Below, in pieces: positions 8,413 through 15,089 of a stretch of DNA of 64,000 nucleotides. Every line of letters starts with the position of its first letter. Within the stretch, counting starts at the first letter, position 1. The translations under genes and the position numbers were made by a program. Source of the DNA: Streptomyces iconiensis (GTDB lineage: Bacteria > Actinomycetota > Actinomycetes > Streptomycetales > Streptomycetaceae); assembly GCF_028657195.3 (NCBI RefSeq), contig NZ_JANCPR020000012.1:1-64000 (forward strand), given 5' to 3'. The notes under the pieces were generated by a model, which had not been told where the DNA came from, ran no database searches, and saw nothing but the letters and a program-made list of their open reading frames with translations.

Positions 8413-9009
8413 TCAGTTCACGCGCTCCGCGCGGTGCCGGGCGCTGCGCAGCCTGACCTCGGCCGGGAGTTCGTCCAGGCCGGCCGAGGTCCGTGCGTGC
8501 TCGATCGCCTCGGCACGCAGCCTGCGCACCTCGGGGCCGGGTTGCGCGTGCGCTGCCAGGGTCAGCCCGATACGGGCCCTCGGCTGGGAGCGCCGCCCCG
8601 TCAGCGTGACCCGCGCACGGTCGACGCCGGGCAGCGCCTCGGCCTCGGCCGCGATGACGCCTTCCAGCGCACGCGCACGCAGCATCGCGCCCGAGCCGTC
8701 CCCGCTGTCGACCAGCACCTCGCCGATCCTGCGGCGCCTCAGCTGCGCCAGCAGCCACCACAGGGTGAGCACGACCAGTACGCCCAGGACCGCGAAGACG
8801 ACGGGCCACCACCAGCCCTCGCCCCGCCACTGGAGGCGGTCGGCCCGGGTCAGCAGCACGTCGTCGGGCCCCGTCCAGCGCCACCTGGCCGGCAGCGGGA
8901 GGCCCCAGCGGCGGGGCAGGTCGAGGCCGCCGACCAGCGCGGCCAGACCGAGGAGGAGCAGGCCCAGCCCGGCCAGTCCGGTGAGCACCCGGTTCACGAT
9001 CCGCAGCAT
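8413..9009 (-). CDS. amaP: AmaP-like alkaline shock membrane anchor protein
   Basis: A 198-residue protein with two membrane helices (about residues 8-30 and 68-90) separated by a short extracytoplasmic loop, then a cytoplasmic domain resembling Asp23/Gls24 (VTLTGRR...IGLTLAAHAQPGPEVRRLR). In Firmicutes, AmaP tethers Asp23 to the membrane, and actinobacterial homologs sit in similar gene sets. It is the last gene of a five-gene reverse-strand group with two Asp23 proteins. The CGAGGACG before ATG 9009 is an adequate ribosome binding site. The molecular role in Streptomyces is not established, and the symbol rests on family resemblance. Confidence 0.7.
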   Translation of the reverse strand: MLRIVNRVLTGLAGLGLLLLGLAALVGGLDLPRRWGLPLPARWRWTGPDDVLLTRADRLQWRGEGWWWPVVFAVLGVLVVLTLWWLLAQLRRRRIGEVLVDSGDGSGAMLRARALEGVIAAEAEALPGVDRARVTLTGRRSQPRARIGLTLAAHAQPGPEVRRLRAEAIEHARTSAGLDELPAEVRLRSARHRAERVN

Positions 9010-9019
9010 CGTCCTCGCC

Positions 9020-9676
9020 TCACCGTTTCGCCGGTCGTCGTACGTGCACGGACAGCCCCAACCGGTGCGCGAGGCCCAGCTGTTCGACGCCCTCGGCCAG
9101 TGCCGCTTCCAGGTCGGAGCGCACCTCGTCCAGGTCGCGGAAGTGCGCCTGGGCCCGTGCGACGGCCTTGCGCCGCTTCACCTTGACCCGTGCGGACCGC
9201 ACTCCTGAGACCTCCATGGCCCGGTCCCGCAGCACCAGCGCGGCGGCCGAACGCTCCAGCCCCGCGCGCACCTGGGGTGCGTCCCGCCGCATCGTCAGCA
9301 GCGAGCGCCGCCCCGGTGTCAGTGCCAGTACGAGCAGCCACAGACCGAGCAGCGCGGCGACGGCCGCGCCCGCGAGAACGGGGGCGCTGTCGAGGCGCGT
9401 GCCGGCCAGTTCGCCCGCCAGGTTCCTGCGCCAGGCCATGCCGGGCCGGCCTGCCCGTACGGACACCACGTCGTACAGCAGCACGGCCGCGCCCGCGAGC
9501 AGGAGCAGCGCGACGATGCCGCCGGGGCCCCTGCGTACCGACCAGAACCTGCCTGCGTGGCCGCCCGCGCCCTCCTGCGGCCCCCCGGCCGCCGCGCTTG
9601 TGGTGTCCTGCCCGCTCCCGGCGGGAGGTTCCTTCTCCAGTGTGGTGCGCCCGGCGGTCTCGTGTGCGTCGCTCAC
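9020..9676 (-). CDS. DUF6286-type membrane protein of the Asp23 cluster
   Basis: 218 residues. An N-terminal disordered Ala/Gly segment (1-45) is followed by two membrane helices (about 52-68 and 100-120) and a cytoplasmic C-terminal domain (VSGVRSARVKVKRRKAVARAQAHF) that echoes the Asp23 fold of its neighbours. The GTG start overlaps the stop of the upstream Asp23 gene by 4 nt (GTGA). Proteins of this type are known only as companions of Asp23/AmaP in actinobacteria; a biochemical function has not been assigned as far as I know. Assignment to DUF6286 is from memory of similar clusters. Confidence 0.68.
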   Translation of the reverse strand: MSDAHETAGRTTLEKEPPAGSGQDTTSAAAGGPQEGAGGHAGRFWSVRRGPGGIVALLLLAGAAVLLYDVVSVRAGRPGMAWRRNLAGELAGTRLDSAPVLAGAAVAALLGLWLLVLALTPGRRSLLTMRRDAPQVRAGLERSAAALVLRDRAMEVSGVRSARVKVKRRKAVARAQAHFRDLDEVRSDLEAALAEGVEQLGLAHRLGLSVHVRRPAKR

Positions 9677-10086
9677 GTCACCCTCCCAGGGGTGTCGCCG
9701 TTCTGGTGCGCCGAGTGCAGCCGCTCGATGTCGAGTGCCACGTCCGGCACGTCCATACCGACCAATTCACGTACCCGCAAAGCGACTTGTCGACGCACTG
9801 CCCCGCACTGCGCCCCGATGTCCGAGGGGTAGGCCAGCTCCAGCGCGACCCGGACCCGCGCCGACTGCTCGCGCACGGTGACCGTGGCCCTGGGCATGGG
9901 GCGGCTGCCGTCGGGCAGGGTGCCGCCGCTGGTCCCGTCGGCACGCAATGCCTCGCGTGCCGCCTGCGAGGCGACCTTGGCGACGACCCGGTCGGCGATC
10001 CGCGTCTCGCCACGCTCGACCGGGGGCGTCCGCGCGCCCGTCGCGGGTACGTACGCCTCGGTCACCTGCTCACCTGCGGCGTTCAT
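9673..10086 (-). CDS. Asp23/Gls24 family envelope stress protein (short)
   Basis: 137 residues. The region RIADRVVAKVASQAAREAL... through VRVALELAYPSDIGAQCGAVRRQVALRVRELVGMDVPDVALDIERL is an Asp23/Gls24 (PF03780) domain: a short alpha/beta unit that forms oligomers at the membrane. It overlaps the small membrane protein gene upstream and is coupled by GTGA to the DUF6286 gene downstream. It probably assembles with the second Asp23 protein and AmaP into a membrane-associated sheet. Confidence 0.82.
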   Translation of the reverse strand: MNAAGEQVTEAYVPATGARTPPVERGETRIADRVVAKVASQAAREALRADGTSGGTLPDGSRPMPRATVTVREQSARVRVALELAYPSDIGAQCGAVRRQVALRVRELVGMDVPDVALDIERLHSAHQNGDTPGRVT

Positions 10087-10258
10087 TGTTGCGGGGCCGG
10101 AAGAAGTCCCCCGGTTCCAGGTCTCCGTCCAGGAACCTGCCCGCCACGAAGCCGACGGCGCCCAACGCCGCGACCAGCAGGAAGGCCCCGAAGCCGCCGA
10201 AATATCCGGCGAAGCCCAGCGCCATACCGGCGATCAAGCCGACAACGGCCATGCTCAT
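10070..10258 (-). CDS. Small DUF2273-like membrane protein
   Basis: A 62-residue protein that is almost all membrane: helices at about 3-21 and 24-43 rich in Gly/Ala/Phe, then a charged tail DGDLEPGDFFRPRNNERRR. The start ATG 10258 has an AAGGAG ribosome binding site. Its position between two Asp23 genes matches the small DUF2273-type proteins of Asp23 operons in Gram-positives. It may help anchor the Asp23 assembly, which is inference from context. It overlaps the next gene by 17 nt. Confidence 0.72.
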   Translation of the reverse strand: MSMAVVGLIAGMALGFAGYFGGFGAFLLVAALGAVGFVAGRFLDGDLEPGDFFRPRNNERRR

Positions 10259-10324
10259 CGTGCGCTCCTTCGCTCGGCACCGCGCCAGCCCTGCGCTGCG
10301 CGCGGACCCCTCCCCGTCACCCCG

Positions 10325-10843
10325 TCACTGGAGGCGCGGCTTGTCCTTGTCGCCCTCGCCCGCGTTCTCGTCGTCCTCGTCCTCTTCGTCGGGCAGCTTC
10401 ACATCGCTGACCGCGATGTTGACCTCGACGACCTCAAGGCCCGTCATCCGCTCGACGGCGGAGATGACGTTCTCGCGTACGGCGCGTGCCACATCGGCGA
10501 TGGAGACGCCATAGTCGACCACGATCTCCAGGTCGAGGGCCGTCTGCACCTCGCCGACCTCTGCCTTGACCCCGCGCGAGACGGCCTTGCCGCCACCTGG
10601 CACCCGGTCGCGCACGGCGCCGAAGGTGCGTGAGAAGCCGCTGCCCATCGCATGGACCCCGACGACATCGCGCGCGGCCAGGCCCGCGATCTTCTCGACG
10701 ACGCCGTCCGCGATGGTGGTACGCCCCCGGGACGCCGGGTCACCGCCGCCCTTGCGGCCGGTCCCCGTGCCCCCCGTGCTCTCTTCCGTCTCCTTGCCCC
10801 CGCCGGAGGTCTCTGAGCGATTGCGCGCCGTGGTGTCGGACAT
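10325..10843 (-). CDS. Asp23/Gls24 family envelope stress protein
   Basis: 172 residues, first gene of the reverse Asp23 group. A hydrophilic N-terminal tail (1-38, Gly/Thr/Glu) precedes the Asp23/Gls24 domain (TTIADGVVEKIAGLAARDVVGVHAM... VSIADVARAVRENVISAVERMTGLEVVEVNIAV) and a very acidic C-terminus. The ATG follows AGGAG closely, with AAAGGGG further upstream. The family is abundant under alkaline or envelope stress in Firmicutes. The promoter for the group should lie in the ~200-nt divergent gap to 11044, but no -10/-35 pair is convincing. Confidence 0.85.
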   Translation of the reverse strand: MSDTTARNRSETSGGGKETEESTGGTGTGRKGGGDPASRGRTTIADGVVEKIAGLAARDVVGVHAMGSGFSRTFGAVRDRVPGGGKAVSRGVKAEVGEVQTALDLEIVVDYGVSIADVARAVRENVISAVERMTGLEVVEVNIAVSDVKLPDEEDEDDENAGEGDKDKPRLQ

Positions 10844-11043
10844 CTCCTGCACCCCTTTCGGACAGTCGGAACGGCCTGCCGCTCCGCTGCCCACACTAAG
10901 CGTGCCCAACCGGACATGAGGCGTGCACGCACGCCGAACGAGTGGCTTCGGGCGGCCCGGGGGCCTCCGGTGAGCGAGGGTGGGGAGGAACGGACCCCGG
11001 GAGCGGACGCGAACGGCGAGACGGACGATGAGGAGTGAGGCCC

Positions 11044-11883
11044 ATGGCCGCCGACCGGTTGACCCAGGCCGTACGGCACCAGCTGGGGCTGGGGCGGCTG
11101 CTGCCGCTGGGCGGCGCCGACGACGGCGCCTGGCTGACGGAGGAGGCGGCCGTCGCGGCACTGCGCGCGGCCGTCGCCGACAGATTCCCCGGCGTACGGC
11201 TCAGCGACGTACGCCTCGGTCTCACGGACCCGGAAGCGGCGGCCGAGCCCGCCGTGCAGCCTCCGCCGACCGCACTGACGCCCGGACCGCTGACGCTCAC
11301 GGCCGACCTGGCCGTGACGGCGGACGAGCCGCTCCCCACCCTCACGGCATCCCTGCGCCATGCCCTCCTGGCGGCGGCCGAACGGGAGTTGGGGCTGGCG
11401 CTGAAGACGGTGGATCTGCGGGTGACGGACCTGCTGGAGGCGCCGGAGTCCCCCGGCCCCGCGAACGGGGAGGCGGACGGGGAGGGCCGACCGCCGGAGG
11501 GGGACGGCACATCAGGGGAGTCCGAGGGCCCTGGTGAGTCCGGTGACCCGGCAGCGCGGGTGGCCGCGGCCGTGCTCGGCGTCCCCGGCGTCGCGCGGCT
11601 CGCACCCGTACTGGGCTCGCCGCTGGCCCTCACATCCGGTGGAACGGCGGCCCGCGCCGTACGGATCACCGGCCCTGCCGAGGACGCCGGCACCGGCGGC
11701 GGCCGTCACGTCCTCGTCCAACTGGCCGTCGCACGCGGCCACCGCGCCCTCGACGTGGCCCGTGCGGCACGAGGAGCCGCACGCGAGGCAGCGGAAGCCG
11801 GGGACGGGGCGAACGGAAAGGGACGGAAGCGGCCGGACCCTGTGACCGTGGCGGCCCTGGTGACCGCCGTCGGCCTCCCCTGA
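11044..11883 (+). CDS. Asp23-cluster companion protein, annotated in streptomycetes as nucleopolyhedrovirus P10 family
   Basis: 279 residues, divergent from the Asp23 operon. An N-terminal half (MAADRLTQAVRHQLGLGRLLPLGG..., then LTADLAVTADEPLPTLTASLRHALLAAAERELGLALKTVDLRVTDLL) resembles an Asp23-like unit. A Gly/Glu-rich disordered linker (~135-170) leads to a second similar unit (AARVAAAVLGVPGVARLAPVLG... HVLVQLAVARGHRALDVARAARGAA). So it may be a tandem Asp23-fold protein. The P10 name seen in databases is, I believe, a spurious similarity. ATG 11044 follows AGGAG and GAGG. No catalytic motif is visible. Confidence 0.65.
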   Translation: MAADRLTQAVRHQLGLGRLLPLGGADDGAWLTEEAAVAALRAAVADRFPGVRLSDVRLGLTDPEAAAEPAVQPPPTALTPGPLTLTADLAVTADEPLPTLTASLRHALLAAAERELGLALKTVDLRVTDLLEAPESPGPANGEADGEGRPPEGDGTSGESEGPGESGDPAARVAAAVLGVPGVARLAPVLGSPLALTSGGTAARAVRITGPAEDAGTGGGRHVLVQLAVARGHRALDVARAARGAAREAAEAGDGANGKGRKRPDPVTVAALVTAVGLP

Positions 11884-11894
11884 TCGCGCGTGGC

Positions 11895-12674
11895 TCAGTC
11901 GCCGAGGCCCGCCAGGTCGCGCAGGCGCCGCGCCTGGGCACCGCGCTCGGCGGCACGCTGCTCGTCGTACGTCCGCGAGGAGGCGCCGGCCAGCAGCGCC
12001 TTGGTCTCCACCACCGCGTCACGCGGGGCCGCGAGCAGCGCGGCGGACAGGTCGCTCACGGCGGCTTCGAGTTCGCCCGGCGGGACGACGAGATTGGCGA
12101 GCCCGAGGCGGTCGGCCTCCTCGGCGTGCACGGAGCGCCCGGTGGCGCAGATCTCCAGGGCGCGTGCGTACCCGACCAGGTTCACCAGCGGGTGCGTACC
12201 CGCGAGGTCGGGAACGAGTCCGAGGCTGGTCTCCCGCATGGCGAACTCCGCGTCGTCGGCGCACACCCGCAGGTCGCAGGCGAGCGCCAGTTGGAAGCCG
12301 GCACCTATGGCGTGGCCCTGTACGGCGGCGATGCTGATGAGGTCGGGGCGGCGCCACCAGGTGAACGCGCCCTGGAACTCCGTGATGGCGGAATCCAGCA
12401 CCTCGTCGGAGCTCTGCGCGAGCTTGAGGAACGACAGTTCGCCGTCGATGCCGTCAGGTTCGAAAGCGCGCCTGTCGAGACCGGCGGAGAAGGACTTGCC
12501 CTCGCCGCGCAGCACAACGACCCGTACACCGCCCGGCAGTACGCGCCCCGCCTCGGCCAACGCCCGCCACATGGCGGGCGTCTGTGCGTTGCGCTTGGCC
12601 GGGTTGGCGAGCGTGACCGTGGCCACGTCACCGTCGGCGACGACGTGCACGCCGTCCTTGTCCAGCAGGGTCAT
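11895..12674 (-). CDS. Enoyl-CoA hydratase/isomerase family protein
   Basis: A 259-residue crotonase-fold protein. N-terminal VATVTLANPAKRNAQT is the usual crotonase opening; the oxyanion-hole segment is AVQGHAIGAGFQLALACDLRVCADDAEFAMRETSLGLVPDLAGT. The catalytic glutamates of hydratase are partly retained (FAMRETSLGL), so hydratase or isomerase activity on a CoA thioester is plausible; beta-oxidation is the likely setting. The start is ATG 12674 with GGAGG 7 nt upstream. That ribosome binding site lies inside a 66-nt palindrome (12675-12740), so translation from any transcript entering from gbn should be blocked or regulated. Confidence 0.88.
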   Translation of the reverse strand: MTLLDKDGVHVVADGDVATVTLANPAKRNAQTPAMWRALAEAGRVLPGGVRVVVLRGEGKSFSAGLDRRAFEPDGIDGELSFLKLAQSSDEVLDSAITEFQGAFTWWRRPDLISIAAVQGHAIGAGFQLALACDLRVCADDAEFAMRETSLGLVPDLAGTHPLVNLVGYARALEICATGRSVHAEEADRLGLANLVVPPGELEAAVSDLSAALLAAPRDAVVETKALLAGASSRTYDEQRAAERGAQARRLRDLAGLGD

Positions 12675-12740
12675 CGAGCATCCTCCGGTGGTTACTCCGC
12701 AGTTGGTTAACTGAAGAGTAACCACCGTCGATGATGCTCG
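12675..12740. promoter_or_regulatory. 66-nt interrupted palindrome over the hydratase RBS
   Basis: Three nested inverted repeats share one centre near 12707: CGAGCATC/GATGCTCG (12675-12682 and 12733-12740), a perfect 12-mer CGGTGGTTACTC/GAGTAACCACCG (12686-12697 and 12716-12727), and CAGTT/AACTG (12700-12704 and 12709-12713). In the reverse-strand RNA this makes a 25-bp-pair hairpin that contains the GGAGG of the hydratase gene and ends directly before its ATG. It may be a regulator-binding site, an RBS-sequestering hairpin, or a terminator for gbn, whose stop is only 9 nt upstream. Confidence 0.75.
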
Positions 12741-12749
12741 GAAGCCTCA

Positions 12750-12971
12750 TCAGGACGAGGCGGACTTCTTTCCCCGCGTAGCGCCGCCGCGACCACGAAG
12801 GGTCACGCCGGACTCGCTGAGCATCCGGTGCACGAATCCGTAGGAACGGCCCGTCTCTTCGGCCAGCGCCCGGATGCTCGCTCCGGAGTCGTACTTCTTC
12901 TTGAGGTCTGCCGCGAGCTTTTCGCGCGCGGCGCCGGTCACCCGGCTGCCCTTCTTCAGAGTCTCGGCCAC
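12750..12971 (-). CDS. gbn: Small HTH nucleoid-associated protein, Gbn-like
   Basis: 73 residues from GTG 12971, which has GAGGAGG 5 nt upstream. An upstream ATG at 13010 would give 86 residues. The protein has a basic N-terminal helix (KKGSRVTGAAREKLAADLKKKYD), one helix-turn-helix (SIRALAEETGRSYGFVHRMLSESG) and a basic Arg/Gly/Lys tail. Size, single HTH and position (between an enoyl-CoA hydratase and an ABC-F ATPase gene) match what I recall of SCO1839/Gbn of S. coelicolor, a nucleoid protein that binds GATC-containing DNA and affects sporulation and antibiotic production. The identification is from memory plus context. GATC tetramers cluster just upstream (13283-13339). Confidence 0.75.
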   Translation of the reverse strand: MAETLKKGSRVTGAAREKLAADLKKKYDSGASIRALAEETGRSYGFVHRMLSESGVTLRGRGGATRGKKSASS

Positions 12972-13318
12972 CCGTGCCTCCTCGTGGGAAGTGCGCTCTG
13001 TGACTCTCATGATCACCCCTCCCCCGCCTTCTGGCCACCCATTCGGCAAGGTCCGTGCGAGGAGCTTGCGCCTCAGGGCAGGCCCCGATTCCCATGGAGG
13101 AGCCGATTCCGGTGGCCTGGAAGTGGCCACAGGACGGGCACCCAGCAGGGTGAAGGACCAGAAGCGCCAGGTCAGGGGCGCATGCCCGGCGGAGGGACGG
13201 AGCACAGGAGGCGCATGCCACAGATCCGCACGCCCGGCGCGGGACCGCGCCGGGGGTACGAGCCGTCCTCACTCAGATGAAGGATCAACCGTCGGCCGAA
13301 TGATCCATAAGAGATGGA
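12972..13318. promoter_or_regulatory. gbn upstream region with clustered GATC sites
   Basis: A 347-nt gap between the ABC-F gene and gbn with no supported ORF. GATC occurs at 13011-13014, 13283-13286, 13302-13305 and 13317-13320, with another at 13336-13339 just inside the ABC-F 3' end. Chance expectation at this GC content is about one per 400 nt. If the neighbour is Gbn, these are candidate autoregulatory sites. No clear -10/-35 was identified. Confidence 0.45.
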
Positions 13319-14917
13319 TCAAGCTAGGGCGACGAGATCGGCGTAGCCCTGACTCCACAGGTCCTCGACGCCGTCGGGCAGCAGAATGATGCGTTCCGGC
13401 TCCAGCGCCTCGACGGCACCCTCGTCGTGGGTGACGAGGACGACGGCGCCCGTGAAGGTGTGCAGCGCGCCGAGGATCTCCTCGCGGCTGGCCGGGTCGA
13501 GGTTGTTCGTGGGCTCGTCGAGCAGCAGCACGTTGGCGGACGAGACAACGAGGGTGGCCAGGGCCAGCCGGGTCTTCTCGCCGCCCGAGAGCACGCTGGC
13601 CGGCTTGTCGACGTCGTCACCGGAGAAGAGGAACGAGCCCAGCGTCTTGCGGATCGCCACCAGGTCCATGTCCGGCGCCGCCGAGCGCATGTTCTCCAGA
13701 ACGGTGCGCTCGGGGTCGAGCGTCTCGTGCTCCTGTGCGTAGTAGCCGAGCTTCAGCCCGTGGCCGGGTACGACCTTGCCGGTGTCCGGCTCCTCGACCC
13801 CGCCCAGCAGCCGCAGCAGCGTCGTCTTGCCCGCGCCGTTGAGCCCGAGGATGACCACGCGTGAGCCCTTGTCGATGGCCAGGTCGACGCCGGTGAAGAT
13901 CTCCAGCGATCCGTACGACTTCGACAGGTCCTCGGCCATCAGCGGGGTGCGTCCGCAGGGTGCGGGCTCGGGGAAGCGGAGCTTGGCGACCTTGTCGGCG
14001 CGGCGCTCGCCCTCCAGCCCTGCCATCAGCTTCTCGGCCCTGCGTGCCATGTTCTTCGCCGCTACGGCCTTGGTGGCCTTGGCGCGCATCTTGTCGGCCT
14101 GGGAGTTGAGCGCCGCCGCCTTCTTCTCGGCGTTGGAACGCTCACGCTTGCGGCGCTTCTCGTCGTCCTCGCGCTGGGTGAGGTACAGCTTCCAGCTCAT
14201 GTTGTAGATGTCGATCGCGGCCCGGTTGGCGTCGAGACAGAAGACCTTGTTGACCACGGTCGCCACGAGTTCCTCATCGTGGGAGATCACGACGAGGCCA
14301 CCGCGGTAGGTCTTGAGGAAGTCACGCAGCCAGGCGACGGAGTCGGCGTCCAGGTGGTTGGTCGGCTCGTCCAGGAGCAGGGTGTCCGCGTCCGAGAAGA
14401 GGATGCGGGCCAGCTCGACGCGGCGCCGCTGACCGCCGGAGAGGGTGTGCAGCGGCTGGCCGAGCACCCGGTCGGGCAGGCCCAGGCTCGCCGCGATCGT
14501 GGCCGCCTCGGCCTCGGCCGCGTAGCCGCCCTTGGTGACGAACTCCGTCTCAAGGCGCTCGTACTTCTTCATCGCCTTGTCCCGGGTGGCGCCCTGGCCG
14601 TTGGCGATCCGCTGCTCGTTCTCCTGCATCTTGCGGATCACCTCGTCCAGGCCGCGCGCTGACAGGATCCGGTCGCGCGCGAGCACGTCGAGGTCGCCGG
14701 TGCGCGGGTCCTGCGGGAGGTAGCCGACCTCGCCGCTGCGGGTGATGGTGCCGGCGGCCGGGGTGCCCTCACCGGCGAGGCATTTGGTGAGCGTGGTCTT
14801 GCCCGCTCCGTTGCGGCCCACAAGGCCGATGCGGTCGCCCTTGGCGACGCGGAAGGTGGCGGACTCGATGAGGATGCGTGCTCCGGCGCGCAACTCAAGA
14901 CCGGTGGCGGTGATCAC
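13319..14917 (-). CDS. ABC-F family ATPase (ribosome-associated)
   Basis: A 532-residue protein with two ABC ATPase domains and no membrane segment. Walker A motifs are GRNGAGKTT (~residue 35) and GLNGAGKTT (~345). ABC signatures are LSGGQRRRVELARI and LSGGEKTRLALATL. Each is followed by LLLDEPTN. A charged helical inter-domain linker (LTQREDDEKRRKRERSNAEKKAAALNSQ and on) is the ABC-F P-site tRNA-interaction region. ABC-F proteins act on the ribosome in translation control or antibiotic protection; this one has the length of housekeeping members. It belongs to the conserved block next to gbn. The leader holds an 8-bp inverted repeat, GTGCGTAC/GTACGCAC, at 14946-14953 and 14971-14978. Confidence 0.88.
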   Translation of the reverse strand: MITATGLELRAGARILIESATFRVAKGDRIGLVGRNGAGKTTLTKCLAGEGTPAAGTITRSGEVGYLPQDPRTGDLDVLARDRILSARGLDEVIRKMQENEQRIANGQGATRDKAMKKYERLETEFVTKGGYAAEAEAATIAASLGLPDRVLGQPLHTLSGGQRRRVELARILFSDADTLLLDEPTNHLDADSVAWLRDFLKTYRGGLVVISHDEELVATVVNKVFCLDANRAAIDIYNMSWKLYLTQREDDEKRRKRERSNAEKKAAALNSQADKMRAKATKAVAAKNMARRAEKLMAGLEGERRADKVAKLRFPEPAPCGRTPLMAEDLSKSYGSLEIFTGVDLAIDKGSRVVILGLNGAGKTTLLRLLGGVEEPDTGKVVPGHGLKLGYYAQEHETLDPERTVLENMRSAAPDMDLVAIRKTLGSFLFSGDDVDKPASVLSGGEKTRLALATLVVSSANVLLLDEPTNNLDPASREEILGALHTFTGAVVLVTHDEGAVEALEPERIILLPDGVEDLWSQGYADLVALA

Positions 14918-15089
14918 GGGAAAACTCCAAGGCAGGCTGAAGGACGTGCGTACGGACGGTGCGGAGCGGCGTACGCACAGCTAATGCACGAGGAGGTGAG
15001 GCATACGACCAGTCTAACGGCGGTACGCAAGCGGATTTCCGCCCCGTCCGGCACCGGCAGCGGGATGCGCTCCGCACCCGGTCAGGCGG

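Noticed and set aside
11044..11883. Viral origin suggested by the P10 family name
   Set aside because: The context is a bacterial Asp23 operon and the sequence shows Asp23-like segments; no phage genes are near.
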